64,000 bases of DNA, from NCBI GenBank assembly GCA_019916065.1, contig CM034244.1:22684471-22748470 (forward strand). The letters run 5' to 3'. This DNA is from Vitellaria paradoxa (lineage: Eukaryota > Streptophyta > Magnoliopsida > Ericales > Sapotaceae). The translations under genes were made by a program, and so were the position numbers. This document shows positions 33,115 to 44,628 of this stretch, in pieces (position 1 is the stretch's first letter; every line of letters begins with the position of its first letter). The notes below the pieces were generated by a model. The model was not told the origin of the DNA. It searched no databases and saw only the letters and a list, made by a program, of their open reading frames with translations.

Positions 33115-34184
33115 ATGCAGGCCGGTTCCACTGCTCTGGAAAAATTTAGGAGGATGAAACCTCTAACTTATGATGGAGTGGCTAACACGGATATGGCTGA
33201 ACAATTCCTGGAGGAATATGAAAAGACATTAGTAGCAATGGAGATCACTGATCCTTCTACGTATTACGCTGACTGCATTTCAGCTAGTGGGAAGAGCATC
33301 AGCTTGGTGGTCTAGTTTGAGGGACACAGGAGGTTCAGAGGGTCTCACTTGGGAAAGATTTAAAGAGAGGTTCAGAGATCATTTCTTCCCTCAACCTATC
33401 AAAAAAAAAAATCATTTCTTCCCTTAATCTTTGAGAGATGCTAAGAGAGAGGAATTTGCTAGGTTAATACAAGGGACCATGACAGTGTTGGAGTACGAAT
33501 GAAAATTCTCAGAGTTATCAAAGTATGCACCCGAGGTGATCGCCACTACTCATTTGAAGTGTAGAAGATTTGAAAGAGGACTGAGACCAACTTTGAGAAA
33601 CAAAATGGTGTTGTTGGGGTTGGAAGATTATGAAACTTTGATTAATCGAGCAATGACAATGGAAAGGGATTTGAATGAGACCAAAAGCATTTATGAAAGT
33701 AAACGTAGTAGGAATACAGGGACTCAGCAAGAGGGAGTCAGTAGAAAAAGGTTTAAGAGTAGTTCATCAACCCCATAGATTCAGTTGTCATACCAGGATA
33801 GTACGGCACCCACACCAATAAGGAGATTAGAAGGGACATCTTGAAAGCGATTTGTATGTTTTAACTGCAGACAGAAGGGCTATAAAAGTACCAAGTGTCC
33901 CAGAAGTAAGAAACAGATTGAATCAGCAGGACAGATAAGAAGTAGGAAGACTGGAGAAAATAGAGTGTGTTATGGATGTGGAGAAGTGGGGCATATTCAA
34001 AAGTTTTGCCCTCAGAATCAGAGAATAGCAGGAGGAAGAATGGTACAACCCGGGCAGTTATTACAGGGAAACCGTCCATCGAACTCCCAGTCGGTACAGC
34101 AGCAGTACCAACAGAGGAGTGTCCCACAAGGGACTATGCAAACTGGGACATCACAGCAGCCAAGGATGAACTTGCAAGGATAGA
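33115..34184 (+). pseudogene. Tekay gag, broken
   Basis: Segments: RRMKPLTYDGVANTDMAEQF (capsid start), WERFKERFRDHFFP with a microinsertion at 33392, LKCRRFERGLRP and the coiled MTMERDLNETK region, then a CCHC knuckle CYGCGEVGHIQKFC (~33968-34010). A second, damaged knuckle (CFNCRQKGYKSTKC, Tyr for His) lies at ~33860. Stops occur near 33313 and 33424, among others. Confidence 0.82.
33392..33410 (+). mobile_element. Ultra-short insertion with CTATC-poly(A) end
   Basis: CAACCTATC-A10 between two ATCATTTCTTCCCT copies (33378-33391 and 33411-33424). It breaks the Tekay gag. The end differs from the TTACC type but resembles the GCTATCAAAAAAA at ~21600. Confidence 0.8.
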
Positions 34185-34257
34185 GATTTGGTAGATCTCA
34201 AAATGTTCAGGTATAGGGTAGAGTGTTTGCAGTGGCACAGTAGGAGATGCCAATGAG

Positions 34258-36150
34258 CCTATGGTGACCAGAGGTATTTTTTGTGTCTATTCATCCAATG
34301 TTACTATACTCTTAAACATGAGAGGATCTCATTCATTTATTGCTGCATTATTTGCATCTACCTTAGGAATATGTTAGCCCTTTGGAATTATTTTTATATG
34401 TGGAGACACCTATAGCAGAATTCTCTTTTTTGACCCAAGTATGTAAAGGTTGTGAATTAAGGGTAATGGATGTTTTTGATGGGCGAGAAATTGTCTCAAC
34501 TTTTGACTTGATTGTACTGGAAATAAGGGTTTTTGATATCATACTTGGGATGGATTAGCTTATGTCTTACCAAGTTATGATCGACTGTCATAAGCGCAAG
34601 GTAACCTTATCCATGCCGGAGGGAGATCAAATTCATTTCTTTACTGACCGGTATGAAATGCGAGAATTGTCACTTTTGAACGATCGTGGAAAGAATGAAT
34701 TATGCAATTTATTTGCTTTCATGGTTATAAAAGAAGAGGGTGAAAAACAGAGAATTGGGCTACCTAAAGTTGTGAATGAATTTCCTGAAGTGTTCCTAGA
34801 AAAATATCAAGGTTGCCACCTGAACAAGAAGTAGAGTTTTACATAGATCGGATCCTAGGCACAAAACCTATCTCTATTCCACCTTACAGGTTAGCACCAA
34901 TAGAGTTAGCAGAATTGAAAACACAACTAGATGAGTTGTTAGCTAAATGATTAATCAGGCTGAGTACATCACCTTGGGGTACACCAATGTTATTTGTAGC
35001 CAAGAAAGATAGGACGTTGAGAATGTGTATCGATTACAAGAAATTAAATAGGGTGACCACTAAGAATAAATATTCATTGCCAAGAATTGATGATTTATTT
35101 AATCAATTGAAGGGATCGTTGGTGTTTTTGAAGATTGATCTACGATCTGGGTACCACCAAGTGAGGATAAGGGAAGAAGACATTCCAAAAATGGCGTTCA
35201 AAACTCGGTATGGTCATTATGAGTTTCTAGTTATGCCTTTTGGTTTGACAAATGCTCCGGCAGTCTCTATGGACTTGATGAATCGAGTCTTCAGAGATTA
35301 TTTGGATAAATTCGTAGTGGTGTTTATAGATGATGTCTTGGTATATTCTAAGTCAGAAGAAGAACATGAGCAACATCTGAGGATGGTGTTACAAAGGTTA
35401 AAGAATCATTAGTTATATGCCAAGTTAAGCAAATGTGAATTCTGGCTTAAAGAAGTCAAGTTTCTGGGACAAGTTATATCTAAGGAAGGGGTAGCAATGG
35501 ATCCATCCAAAATTGAAGCCATTTTGGAATGGTCTCAACCAAAGTCCGTATTTGAGATTCGTAGTTTCCTTGGATTGGTAGGATACTACGGAAGGTTTGT
35601 TCTGGATTTTTCTAGATTGGCTACCCCATTGACCAGATTAACCCGAAAGGGAGTTAAATTCGAGTGGAATGATGCATGTGAAAGATCATTTCAAGAGATA
35701 AGAAGAAGACTAACCATTGCACTAGTACTAGTTATCCCAGAGAAAGGGAGCCAGTTACTCAGTATATTGTGATGCATCACGAGAAGGACTTAGATGTGTT
35801 CTTATGCAGAATGGACAGGTGGTAGCCTATGGTTCTAGACAGTTGAAAAATCACGAGAAGAATTATCTAGTACATGATTTGGAACTGGCAGTAGTAATCT
35901 TTGCTTTGAAGAGTTGGAGGCACTATTTGTATGGTGCAATATTTGAAGTATTCTCAGATCACAAGAGTTTGAAATACATCTTTACCCAAAGAGACTTAAA
36001 TTTGAGGCAGTGATGGTGGATGGAGTACATGGATGATTATGACTTTGAATTGCATTATCATCCCGGTAAACCTACTGTGGTTGCAGATGCCTTAAGCAGG
36101 AAGACCAGAAGTGCCATAGCTTGTGTAACAGTTAAAGAGTGGGAATGATG
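34258..36150 (+). pseudogene. Tekay protease, reverse transcriptase and RNase H, broken
   Basis: The protease remnant precedes VFDIILGMD at ~34530-34555; its catalytic DSG is not visible. Reverse transcriptase from ~34820: [50 protein letters not shown], and the catalytic FIDDVLVYS at ~35322. A TAG follows at 35410. The connection is [21 protein letters not shown] frameshift near 35765 leads to RNase H ([37 protein letters not shown]) and a TGA at ~36011. Confidence 0.87.
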
Positions 36151-36399
36151 GGAACTCTGAATGAATTTGAACTAGAACTTAAAGAACGGAACAGGGGATG
36201 TTGTATATTGTTGTCACCCAGCCAGCATTAATCAGTAGGGTAATTGAGGCTCAGAAATTGGATGATGAAGCTAATGATGTTTGTGATAAAGTAAGGAGTC
36301 TAGTGGATATTTTGAGCTGGACAGTGGATGATGAGGGAGTTGCCAAATATCAAGGAAGAATTTATGTACCCTCCTCAGTTAGGAAGGAAATTATGAAAG

Positions 36400-37660
36400 A
36401 ATTTCATCATTCCTGACTAGTAGTGCATCCTAGGGGTACGAAAATGTATCATGATCTAAAGAGAATTTTATTAGGCAGGAATGAAGAAAGATATAGCAAA
36501 GTCTATCAGCAAGTGTCTAACCTGCCAACAGGTGAAGGCAGAGCATCAGAGACCAGCCGGATTGTTACAGCCATTGCCCATATCTGAGTAGAAGTGGGAA
36601 AATGTGACTATTGACTTTGTGTCAAGATTGCCAAAGACAAAAAGGGGCTGTGATGCCATATGGGTAATCGTTGATCGATTAATGAAATCAGCTCATTTCT
36701 TGTCAATGCGGATGATAGATTCGATGGATTCTTTGGCTCAATTATATATCTGAGAAATTGTGAGATTACATGGAACACCTGTATCAGTTGTCTCAGATTA
36801 AGATTCACAATTCGTCTCCCGATTTTGGTAGAGTTTTCAAGTGCCTATGGGGGTAGAGTTATGTTTTAGTACAACATATCATCCTCAAACTGATGGACAG
36901 TCTGAGCGAACAATTCAAATCTTAGAGGATATGCTCCGAGCCTGTGTGTTAGATTTTAAAGGAAGTTGGGAAGATCATTTGCCATTGGTGGAATTCGCTT
37001 ATAACAACAGTTATCAGGCTAGTATTGGAATGGCACCATTTGAGGCATTATATGGGAGACCATATAGATTGCTGGTGTGTTGGACGCAGGTTGGAGAGGT
37101 AGCTATGATTGGACTAGAGTTAGTTCGCGAAACTAGTGAAAAGATTAAGGTGATTAGGTAGAGATTGGAGACAGTACGTAGTCATCAAAAGAGTTATACA
37201 GATCAAAGGAAAAGGCCTTTAGAGTTTCAAGTGGAGGATCATGTATTTCCGAAAGTGTCACCATGAAAGGGACAGTTCAGATTTAGTAAACGAGGGAAAT
37301 TATCTCCCAGATGTATTGGTCCATTTGAAATATTGGCAAGAGTTGGAGAGGTTGCTTATCGATTGGCACTACCACCACAACTGTCTAGAGTGCATAAGGT
37401 CTTTCATGTCTCTATGTTATGCAAGTACATTCTGGATCCTACTCATGTGTTGAATTGGACTGAATTGGAGATACACTCGGATGTGAAATATGAAGTACAG
37501 CTGGTTCAGAATCTAGATTCCAGAGACCAAGTACTTCGAGGTAAAACAATTCCATTGGTTCAATTATTATGGAGCATAACGGAGTGGAAGAATCAACTTG
37601 GGAGCTTGAGTCCGAGATATGGGAACGATATCCACAATTGTTTTCTTAAAGTATGATATG
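36400..37660 (+). pseudogene. Tekay integrase and chromodomain, broken
   Basis: The zinc-finger region (near 36410-36530) and first half of the core are frameshifted. The second half is open at 36841-37161 with TTYHPQTDGQSERTIQ, which holds the family's core Q-T-D-G-Q-S/T-E-R motif, EFAYNNSYQAS and MAPFEALYGRP. The C-terminal part at 37333-37656 ([20 protein letters not shown], then [13 protein letters not shown]) is the segment leading into the chromodomain; a frameshift near 37573 moves the last ~25 residues out of frame. Confidence 0.85.
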
Positions 37661-37669
37661 TAATTCATT

Positions 37670-37701
37670 TCGAGGACGAAATTTTTTTGTAGCGGGGAGA
37701 A
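37670..37701 (+). promoter_or_regulatory. Polypurine tract region of the Tekay element
   Basis: CGAGGACGAAATTTTTTTG followed by AGCGGGGAGAA just before the LTR. The same GACGAAATTTTT-plus-purine arrangement occurs at 49400, 57750 and reversed at 48708. Confidence 0.75.
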
Positions 37702-38190
37702 TGTAATACCCTAAACTTTTGTGTTAATGTAAATAGATGGTTATCTATACATTTTGAGGTAATAGTATGTTGATTAAGTAGTATTCATCATTAGTAGTAC
37801 ATTAGAGCTAAGAAAAACTCGAGAGAGGAAGAAGAAACAAGGGAATCGGGTGGAGTTTTTGGATGGTAAGTTCTTCTAGCCTTAAGCAAAATCAAATTAA
37901 CTTTACAAAGATGCAATTGAAACTTAAGAAATCCATCCATATAATTTATTTTTCATTTAGATCAAAGAGTGGAAAGATTGAAGCCATCAAAGTTGGGAGC
38001 TTGAAACCGAAAAGAACCACCCTCTTGTTCTTCATCTCTATTTAACTTGAGGTAGGGATTCTATGCACCATTCTTATATATATGATGTGTAACAAGTATT
38101 AGAACAACATTGGAGTAACCATTACAAGTTTTGATTACATTTATGGAAGAAAATGGGAATTATATACACATATATATATGCATGTATAGG

Positions 38191-38215
38191 TTTTTTTTTG
38201 GTAATTTATGTATGT
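38191..38215 (-). mobile_element. Ultra-short LINE-tail insertion
   Basis: T9 followed by GGTAATTTATG, between CATGTATAGG (38181-38190) and a following ATGTATAGG (38216-38224). The surrounding TATG repeats blur the right edge. Confidence 0.65.
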
Positions 38216-38439
38216 ATGTATAGGTTGATAGAGAGAAAATGATGTTTGATCCATAACTTGGCCCATAATTGATGAGAACTCAAATTGTTGGTTTCTTTTG
38301 ATGCCTATAAGCCTTTTGGTAATGTTAGGAACAAGAAACTTTAAGTATTTTGCCCTAAACTTAGTCAATTTGAGATCCCAAGTGTGAAGAATGAAAGACC
38401 CAAAAAATAGAGCATAAAATCTGTAACTTGAATCAAGCT

Positions 38440-38545
38440 GTGGGCGCACAAGGTAGGAGACAGTTGGGCGCCCACCCCTTAGGTGCACGAGACATGGGCG
38501 CCCACACCTTGGGTGCACAACTTGTTGTTAGTTGGGCGCCCCCGA
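38440..38545. repeat. GC-rich patch with repeated GGGCGCCC palindromes
   Basis: TGGGCGCCC occurs three times, near 38465, 38494 and 38533 (plus a partial TGGGCGCAC at 38440), interleaved with AGGTGCAC/GGGTGCAC. It is much richer in GC than the rest of the LTR. Confidence 0.75.
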
Positions 38546-39704
38546 AGACTAGTTTAGTTTCCGAACTTAGTTTATTTTGGACATTCTATCCTAGGTTCAT
38601 AAAGAGTTTAATACCATGTTTTTGCATGATATTTTATTTGTCTAAATATTTGAATTGAAGAAGTATTTCATGCTCCAAAATGTTAATAAGTATAGGTTAC
38701 TTTGTGATATAAGAATGCATGAATTGCAATGTGAACTTTTGTTGATAAATGAAAGTAAATGAATTAAACTTTGAATAAGTGAATTGGAAGAGATGAAAAT
38801 GTGATGAATTTTAGGATAAATTGAAATGTGGTTATGCGTTGTTGGAAAGCATATGATGATGAATGTGAACTAATGGTTAAAGAGAATTGAATGTGCTGAA
38901 AAGATTGATTGTTTGCCCGGGGTCGTGGTGGGGTACGGAAATAAGAAGGGTTTTGAGATCCCTCGGGTTAAAAGTCCTAAACAACGACGTTCAGTTTATT
39001 ATTTTTGTTGGGTCTAGACCCATAAAAGACGATGTTGTGTGCACCCACCCCCGATGACTTGTGTGGAATAAATATGTGGTTTAATGATGAATAAGTGATA
39101 ATGTGAACATAAGATGTGCTTGGATCAGATGTTGGGAAATCTCATAACGTGATATAATTGGAATTAGATGTTATGTTACGATGTTGTTGACAATTTATTT
39201 TAGCTTATATGACATGTCGACGAACGTATATATGTATATATAGGTGAATAAAGGCATGCATGTTTTAGTTTACATACCATATATGTTCGTATGTAGCATC
39301 GTGGGCACAAGTGAACCCGTGCTCATGTCCCTACAGATTTTGTTGCAGGAACAGACCATAATAACCAAGTGGGCTAATGGGAAGCACATTTACATAAGCC
39401 ATCCAAACTTAACAGAAATTTTGGTTACTTAAGTTGAATTTTATTTGAGGTTGTATTATTATTAAATTGAGAAACTTATTCAATTTGGTTGTAAAAGTCC
39501 TAAGGCTTATGTAATGCATTAATGGGAAGGATATGTTGGAGCATGTGGCCTAGCACTAGCCGAGGCTAATTTTATATTATCTTAATACATGTCATGGCTC
39601 ACCTAGGAGTTATTATATTGCTCTAATCATGGGATGGTAATGTTAGTGCATGTTATGTATGTTATATCACTCACCCCTCGGGTCACGAGACTCAGGGCGT
39701 GACA

Positions 39705-42075
39705 AATTGATGCTTAGAACCCAACACATATCCAACAAGACGTTGCTCCATTTGTTGAGTTCATCTAATATATCTTCCCAAGTAAAAGTAACTTTTACCT
39801 GAACATATTAGTCAAGTTATCTTAAATATATTCTAGCTTTAGCCCATTGGATTTAATTCTGTTATTAGTAAGTAACTAGGCCCAGGAGGCTTTTAGACTG
39901 TTACTTTGAATGGTATTAATATATGGCCCATAGCTATCACCTTAGGCTTGTTTATTTAATTGGCCTAGTCCAATTAAAGGGAGAAATTCTTGGTCCAAAA
40001 TGCTAGAATTTTGGGAATATATGGTCTCATAAGCGCCAATTGCTCAGGCAGGAATTTTAAACAGGTGGCAAAACTTTGAGAATTGGGCATCACAGACTTA
40101 CCACGTGGTACTAGTTGCGTCAAGCTACCATTGGTTGCTAAATTGTGATTTTCTAAAGAAGGAGCATCATACTTACCATGGGGATTCTTCATTGGCTGAA
40201 TCTGCTAATGATTTCCAATGTCTTTTCCTTTGGATACTACAATAATCTTCTTTTGATTTTCATCTAATTCATCATCCTTATCTTTTATAATAACTTCATG
40301 GCCTACCTGGATACCATTCTTACCCAGCGAGGTAGCCTTCAAAGGGATGCTGCTTGTTAACATACTTGAACTCAGTATAATAGAGTTCACACCATTATCT
40401 TCACTAAGCTTCTTGCTTAAAACATCTTCCTTTGAAAAGGTTGGATTTACACCATTCAGCCCAGAGGGATTGGCTATTGGAGCATAATACCCATCTATGA
40501 AGCACGAATACAGATATAGGAGCAGGCACGAGTACAGGTACGGGTATGGATACAGGATATAGCAATTTTCAAATAATAAGGATACAAGTACAACGAAGAT
40601 AAGTCAAAAAAATAAAATAAAATATATATTTTATTTAAAATATTTTTAAAAATAGCATCTATATACTACTAGATATTATATAAATAACAATTATATAGCA
40701 TGAAAAATACCATTCAATTCATAAAAAAGCTAGATTTAATTTTCAATCTATTTTTAATTTTTGTTTTAAAACTATAATCTCTAAATTTTAAAATTCATAT
40801 ATTTTCAATTTATATCACTATTCTAATATCAATACAACACAAATTTAAAATAAAAGAAAAAAATGAATAGATAGCTATGCACAAACAAAGGAAAGCAGAA
40901 ACAAAAGCGACAAAAGACAGTCGAAAATTGCCGGGGCTGTTGAAGTTGAGCAAACGTGTGCCGTTGAGGTTTAGGGCTTTTTTTCCTTCGTGTGTCTTAG
41001 GTTAACAGAACAGAAGAATAAGTATTAAGTTATATTTTTGTTAATTATAGTTTGATCCCTACTAAAACGTTATCATATCAATTGTACCCCCAAAAATGTT
41101 TAAAATATTACATTTAGACCCCCACCGCATCCCAAAAGTATTCTTCCCATATCCTACCCGTATCCTAACTATATCCTAACCGTATCCTATGCAAAATTTA
41201 AAATAAAAAATTAAGATACACCACATGACATATTCGATACGTATTTGACCGTATCCTAGCCGTATCTATATCCCCACAGTATCCGATACGAGTGCAGCAC
41301 CTAATATGAAGTATCCGTGCTTCATAGATACCCATATGTGCCTCAACGTAGCAGCCTTGTTCCACTCATAAATTTTTCAAATGCCTAAGCCACCTTCATT
41401 TTTTAGCAACTAAACCTCACTCCATGTAACTTTCCTTCCCATTTCTTCATTTCAGCTCCTGACCATAAAAATCTTCTCAAGATTTGCTTAATCGAGTTAC
41501 ATACCTTCTTTGGGAAGATGAAGTGAAGAATCCAATAAATTTGGATACTAAAGAGGATGGAATTGACTAGAACCAATCTTCTTGCATAGGAGAGGCATTT
41601 GGAAGTTTAGCTTTTCACTCTTTTGGTAATTTTCTTAATTAGCTCCTTAAAATCCTCGTACTTAAGTTTGGTAGAGACTGGAGGAACTCCTAAATACCTG
41701 ATAGGCAACTCTCCAGGTTGGAATCCTATAGCAAAGCAAAGGCTTTGTTTATCCTGTTGATTGATACCAGAGATGTAGATTTTACTCTTCCTTTCTTTTG
41801 GCTTGAGCCCAAAATACTTATAGAACTCCTGTAGAACCTCTCGAATAAGCTTAAAAGTTGAAACATTTGGGGCATATAGAATGAATAAATCATCCGCAAA
41901 GCATATATGAGTGACAAGTGGATTAAGTCACTTAGGATGGTAAAAGAAATCAGCCCCTTCCACTTGCTTATTAAATAGCTGTGTGAAGAATTCCATTGCA
42001 AGCAAGAATAAGCATAGGGATAGAGGTCACCTTGCTTGAGTCCTTTAGCACCTAGAAAATAGCCTTCAAGAGCAC
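39705..42075 (-). mobile_element. LINE-e: degenerate minus-strand LINE, split by a hAT-like element
   Basis: From 42075 downward the minus strand reads GYFLGAKGLKQGD (reverse transcriptase palm), HICFADDLFILYAPNVST-like codons around 41880, GELPIRYLGVPPVSTKL (~41700), then GGLGIWKIYEWNKAATLRHI at the hAT junction. Across the element it resumes with WVLCSNSQSLWAEW at ~40480-40440. Further left, 40440-39974 holds two open segments (RPYIPKILAFWTKNFSL at the end) that I cannot place in a LINE ORF2. They may be LINE ORF1 or another repeat. The left edge is the Tekay LTR. Confidence 0.72.
40493..41327. mobile_element. hAT-like non-autonomous DNA transposon
   Basis: 835 bp with inverted ends CTATGAAGCACGAATAC and GTATCCGTGCTTCATAG, flanked by an 8-bp duplication ATACCCAT (40485-40492 and 41328-41335), the hAT target size. 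The ends carry many subterminal GTATCC/GGATAC copies (e.g. 41140-41290 and 40510-40560), typical of transposase binding sites in hAT elements. No transposase frame. Removal restores the LINE-e reading frame at the junction. Confidence 0.85.
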
Positions 42076-44619
42076 CACTGATTTCCTTAGTTAACCCTTT
42101 CCCTTGTTAACCATTTCCCAGTAATGCGCAAGCTTTAACTATTCTTTCAATCTGGAACAAGGTTCCTTTCCAAGTTAAGCACAAGTTGCTAACTGCTTTT
42201 TATCACCCGCAGCTAAGCTCTCTTCCCAAGTTATGCGTGAGGCACTATCTTTCATTTCAGTCTTAAAGCTAGGCTCTTATAACATAAAGACGATTACTCC
42301 TAATACATATACAGAGCTATGCGAGTCCGATCACCACGGTCATCATAGACCATTAGCCCGAGGTGCTAACTTAAAGCTATGCTCTAACATTCATCATACA
42401 GTTTACATCATAGTTGTAAGCTATGGTGACCTGATCCCGTAGCAAGGTATGTAGGTAGCTCGAGTAGATAACTTGAGTGTGGTCTCCACGACCTTCATAG
42501 ACCATCTATACAAGGAACCAAATTAAACTTAGAGTTAGGCTCTTACATTTGCATACCAGTTCACATTCCATTAACATATAGTTTAGACCATTTTAAATCT
42601 AAACTAAATCGACCAGATCCATTCACAGGGTACTTAAGCAACTTGAGCATATAACTTAAATTCAATCACTTCGGTCTTTATTTGAATTCATATTTCATTC
42701 TCAGTGCACACACATACACACACTCTTGTATAAGGACTACATAAGTCCTCACACTTGCGTTTAGAGTTAAACCAAAATATAGAACTGCATTATATTACAC
42801 TTGCACACACGAGATAGGCTCGACAACCTCACATTTTATACATCATTTGCATTTAGAGTTGCATTACTGTGATTCTTATAAACCGAAGTATTATATTATG
42901 ATATCATGACTACAAAGAGTGGAAAAAGACTTTGGATATCCCTAGGTATCCAAGTATAACGATTTTCGTGAGTAATCAAACCCTCAAACCCATTATCTCT
43001 AATTATACAAACTAGCCAAGAGTCACTACAAAGGGCCATTTACCACATCTTTCAAAAATATAAACAAAACATTTTAAATCATAATCAAATCTTAGGTTTC
43101 TCGATACACCAATTTTGAAAGTGTCGAGTGGCGACTCCTAGTCTCTGTGTAACCAAGGCCCTATTTAAAAATAATGGTGACTCCTAGTCTATGTAACCAA
43201 GGCTTTATTTAAAAACAAAAGATTCTTTTCATCATTTAGGCAATCTTAGATGCACTATTTCACAATAAAGACTCGTGAGCCATGCCAGTCAGCTTGGCAC
43301 ATGGATCTGATTGTGATAGGGTTCAGCCATTGTTTTCCCTCTCTGCAATCGTAATCTCACTTTATAATCTCTGATTTACATAATCAAAACATACAACCCT
43401 TTCACCCTTAAGAAATACACTTTTAAATCACATCTTGCTTGTACATTATATTATGCATGGTATGTGTACTAACGCAATAAATTGTGTGGATGGCTATAAA
43501 TTACATGTATGTATATATCCTATTTTGTTTTGTAGGATGCATGAATGAACAAGGTAAATGCTTTTACTGCTTTCCCTATCTTTTATAAATCTATACTCTC
43601 CTAAATCATACACTGTGCACTTCATTGAGCATATTTTGTATAACCCTTATTACCTTCTAGTTAGTTGAGGAGGGTCAGTAGGTCCCTCTAAGATGTGGTT
43701 GTGCATACAGCCCTCCTGGCAAGCATATCGAGCTTCTTTCTAGCTGGATCACCAACTTGAGAAGGTATTCTTCAGAGAATTAGGGGTTTGAAGATCTGGT
43801 AACCGCGAACCTTTTTAGGTTGCATTAAGTCAAACTGTGAGCGTTATATCACATGTAGTCAAGCCATAGGCTACAACCTCACGAAACCCAATTTTTGTAG
43901 GAACACTAGAGAGGATGGTGCTAACCCTTTTGTTTCATATGATTGCATTCAACATACATTTATTCATGCACAGTAGAGGAGACAACTCATTGTTGTCTCT
44001 GTATAGCAATAAAGCCTACCCATTCCTATCCAAGGGACTAAGTCCTAAATAGACCATTCATTTATGCATAGGGAACCTATGAGGTTTACCTTTTTCAAAA
44101 TAAAGAGAGAGAGAGAGAGAGAAAGAGAGAAAGATTGTCACTTAGGTCCAAATTTACCTTGTATTTACCCACTGAGTCAAAGGCAATGCATATCCCAGTT
44201 CAAAACTCAGATTTTATCAAATCTCACCTTAAAATTGTCAAAAGTTTCAATCCGAAACTCTATCAAATTTCAGTTTGAGATTTGGTAGAATTTCCAAACC
44301 TAGGCAAAAATCTTAAGAAACACTCCTTAGAGTTTTTTTTTTTTTTTATCTTCAAATCTTATCGCAATTTCAATCCGAAACTCTGTTAGATTTATGGCAA
44401 AATTTTCAACAAACCTCATCACCAAAAAATCATCAAAGTTTCAACCTGAAACTCTGCCAAAATTTTAGTAAATTTTGAACTAAAATATGCAAAGATAAAA
44501 ACTCAATTGGGTCAAAAAGTTGTACCCATTCAAATAAAGAAGAAGCTCTATCTAGTTAGACAATTGAAGACGAAGAATGAGGATCCGAAAACTCAAAGAG
44601 TTGATAGGGTTTTTATTTT
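42076..44619. other. No gene seen; probable decayed LTR-element sequence
   Basis: No credible coding region. It contains a direct repeat at ~43128-43225 (GACTCCTAGTCT...GTAACCAAGG twice), preceded by GAGTGGCGACTCC, a phrase found near LTR/primer regions of some plant gypsy elements (weak inference). A GA tract lies at 44104-44132 and a T16 run near 44334. Confidence 0.45.
44104..44132. repeat. (GA)n microsatellite
   Basis: GA repeats interrupted once by an extra A. Confidence 0.9.
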
Positions 44620-44628
44620 ATTTTTTAA

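Larger units (their letters stand above)
33019..39704 (+). mobile_element. Tekay-type (Del) chromovirus Ty3/gypsy element, 5'-truncated
   Basis: Order gag, protease, reverse transcriptase, RNase H, integrase, chromodomain, polypurine tract, 3' LTR. The 5' LTR and primer site are missing; the left edge abuts LINE ORF1. The coding region is broken by many stops and frameshifts, so it is inactive. The C-terminal chromodomain-like segment and the LTR ends (TGTAATACCC...GGGCGTGACA) mark the Tekay lineage. The 3' LTR is followed by LINE sequence on the minus strand, which is the insertion target. Confidence 0.88.
37702..39704 (+). repeat. 3' LTR of the Tekay element
   Basis: 2003 bp, TGTAATACCCTAAAC...CTCAGGGCGTGACA. 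It includes a GC-rich repeat patch (38440-38545) and a microinsertion at 38191. No second copy is in the window. Confidence 0.87.
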
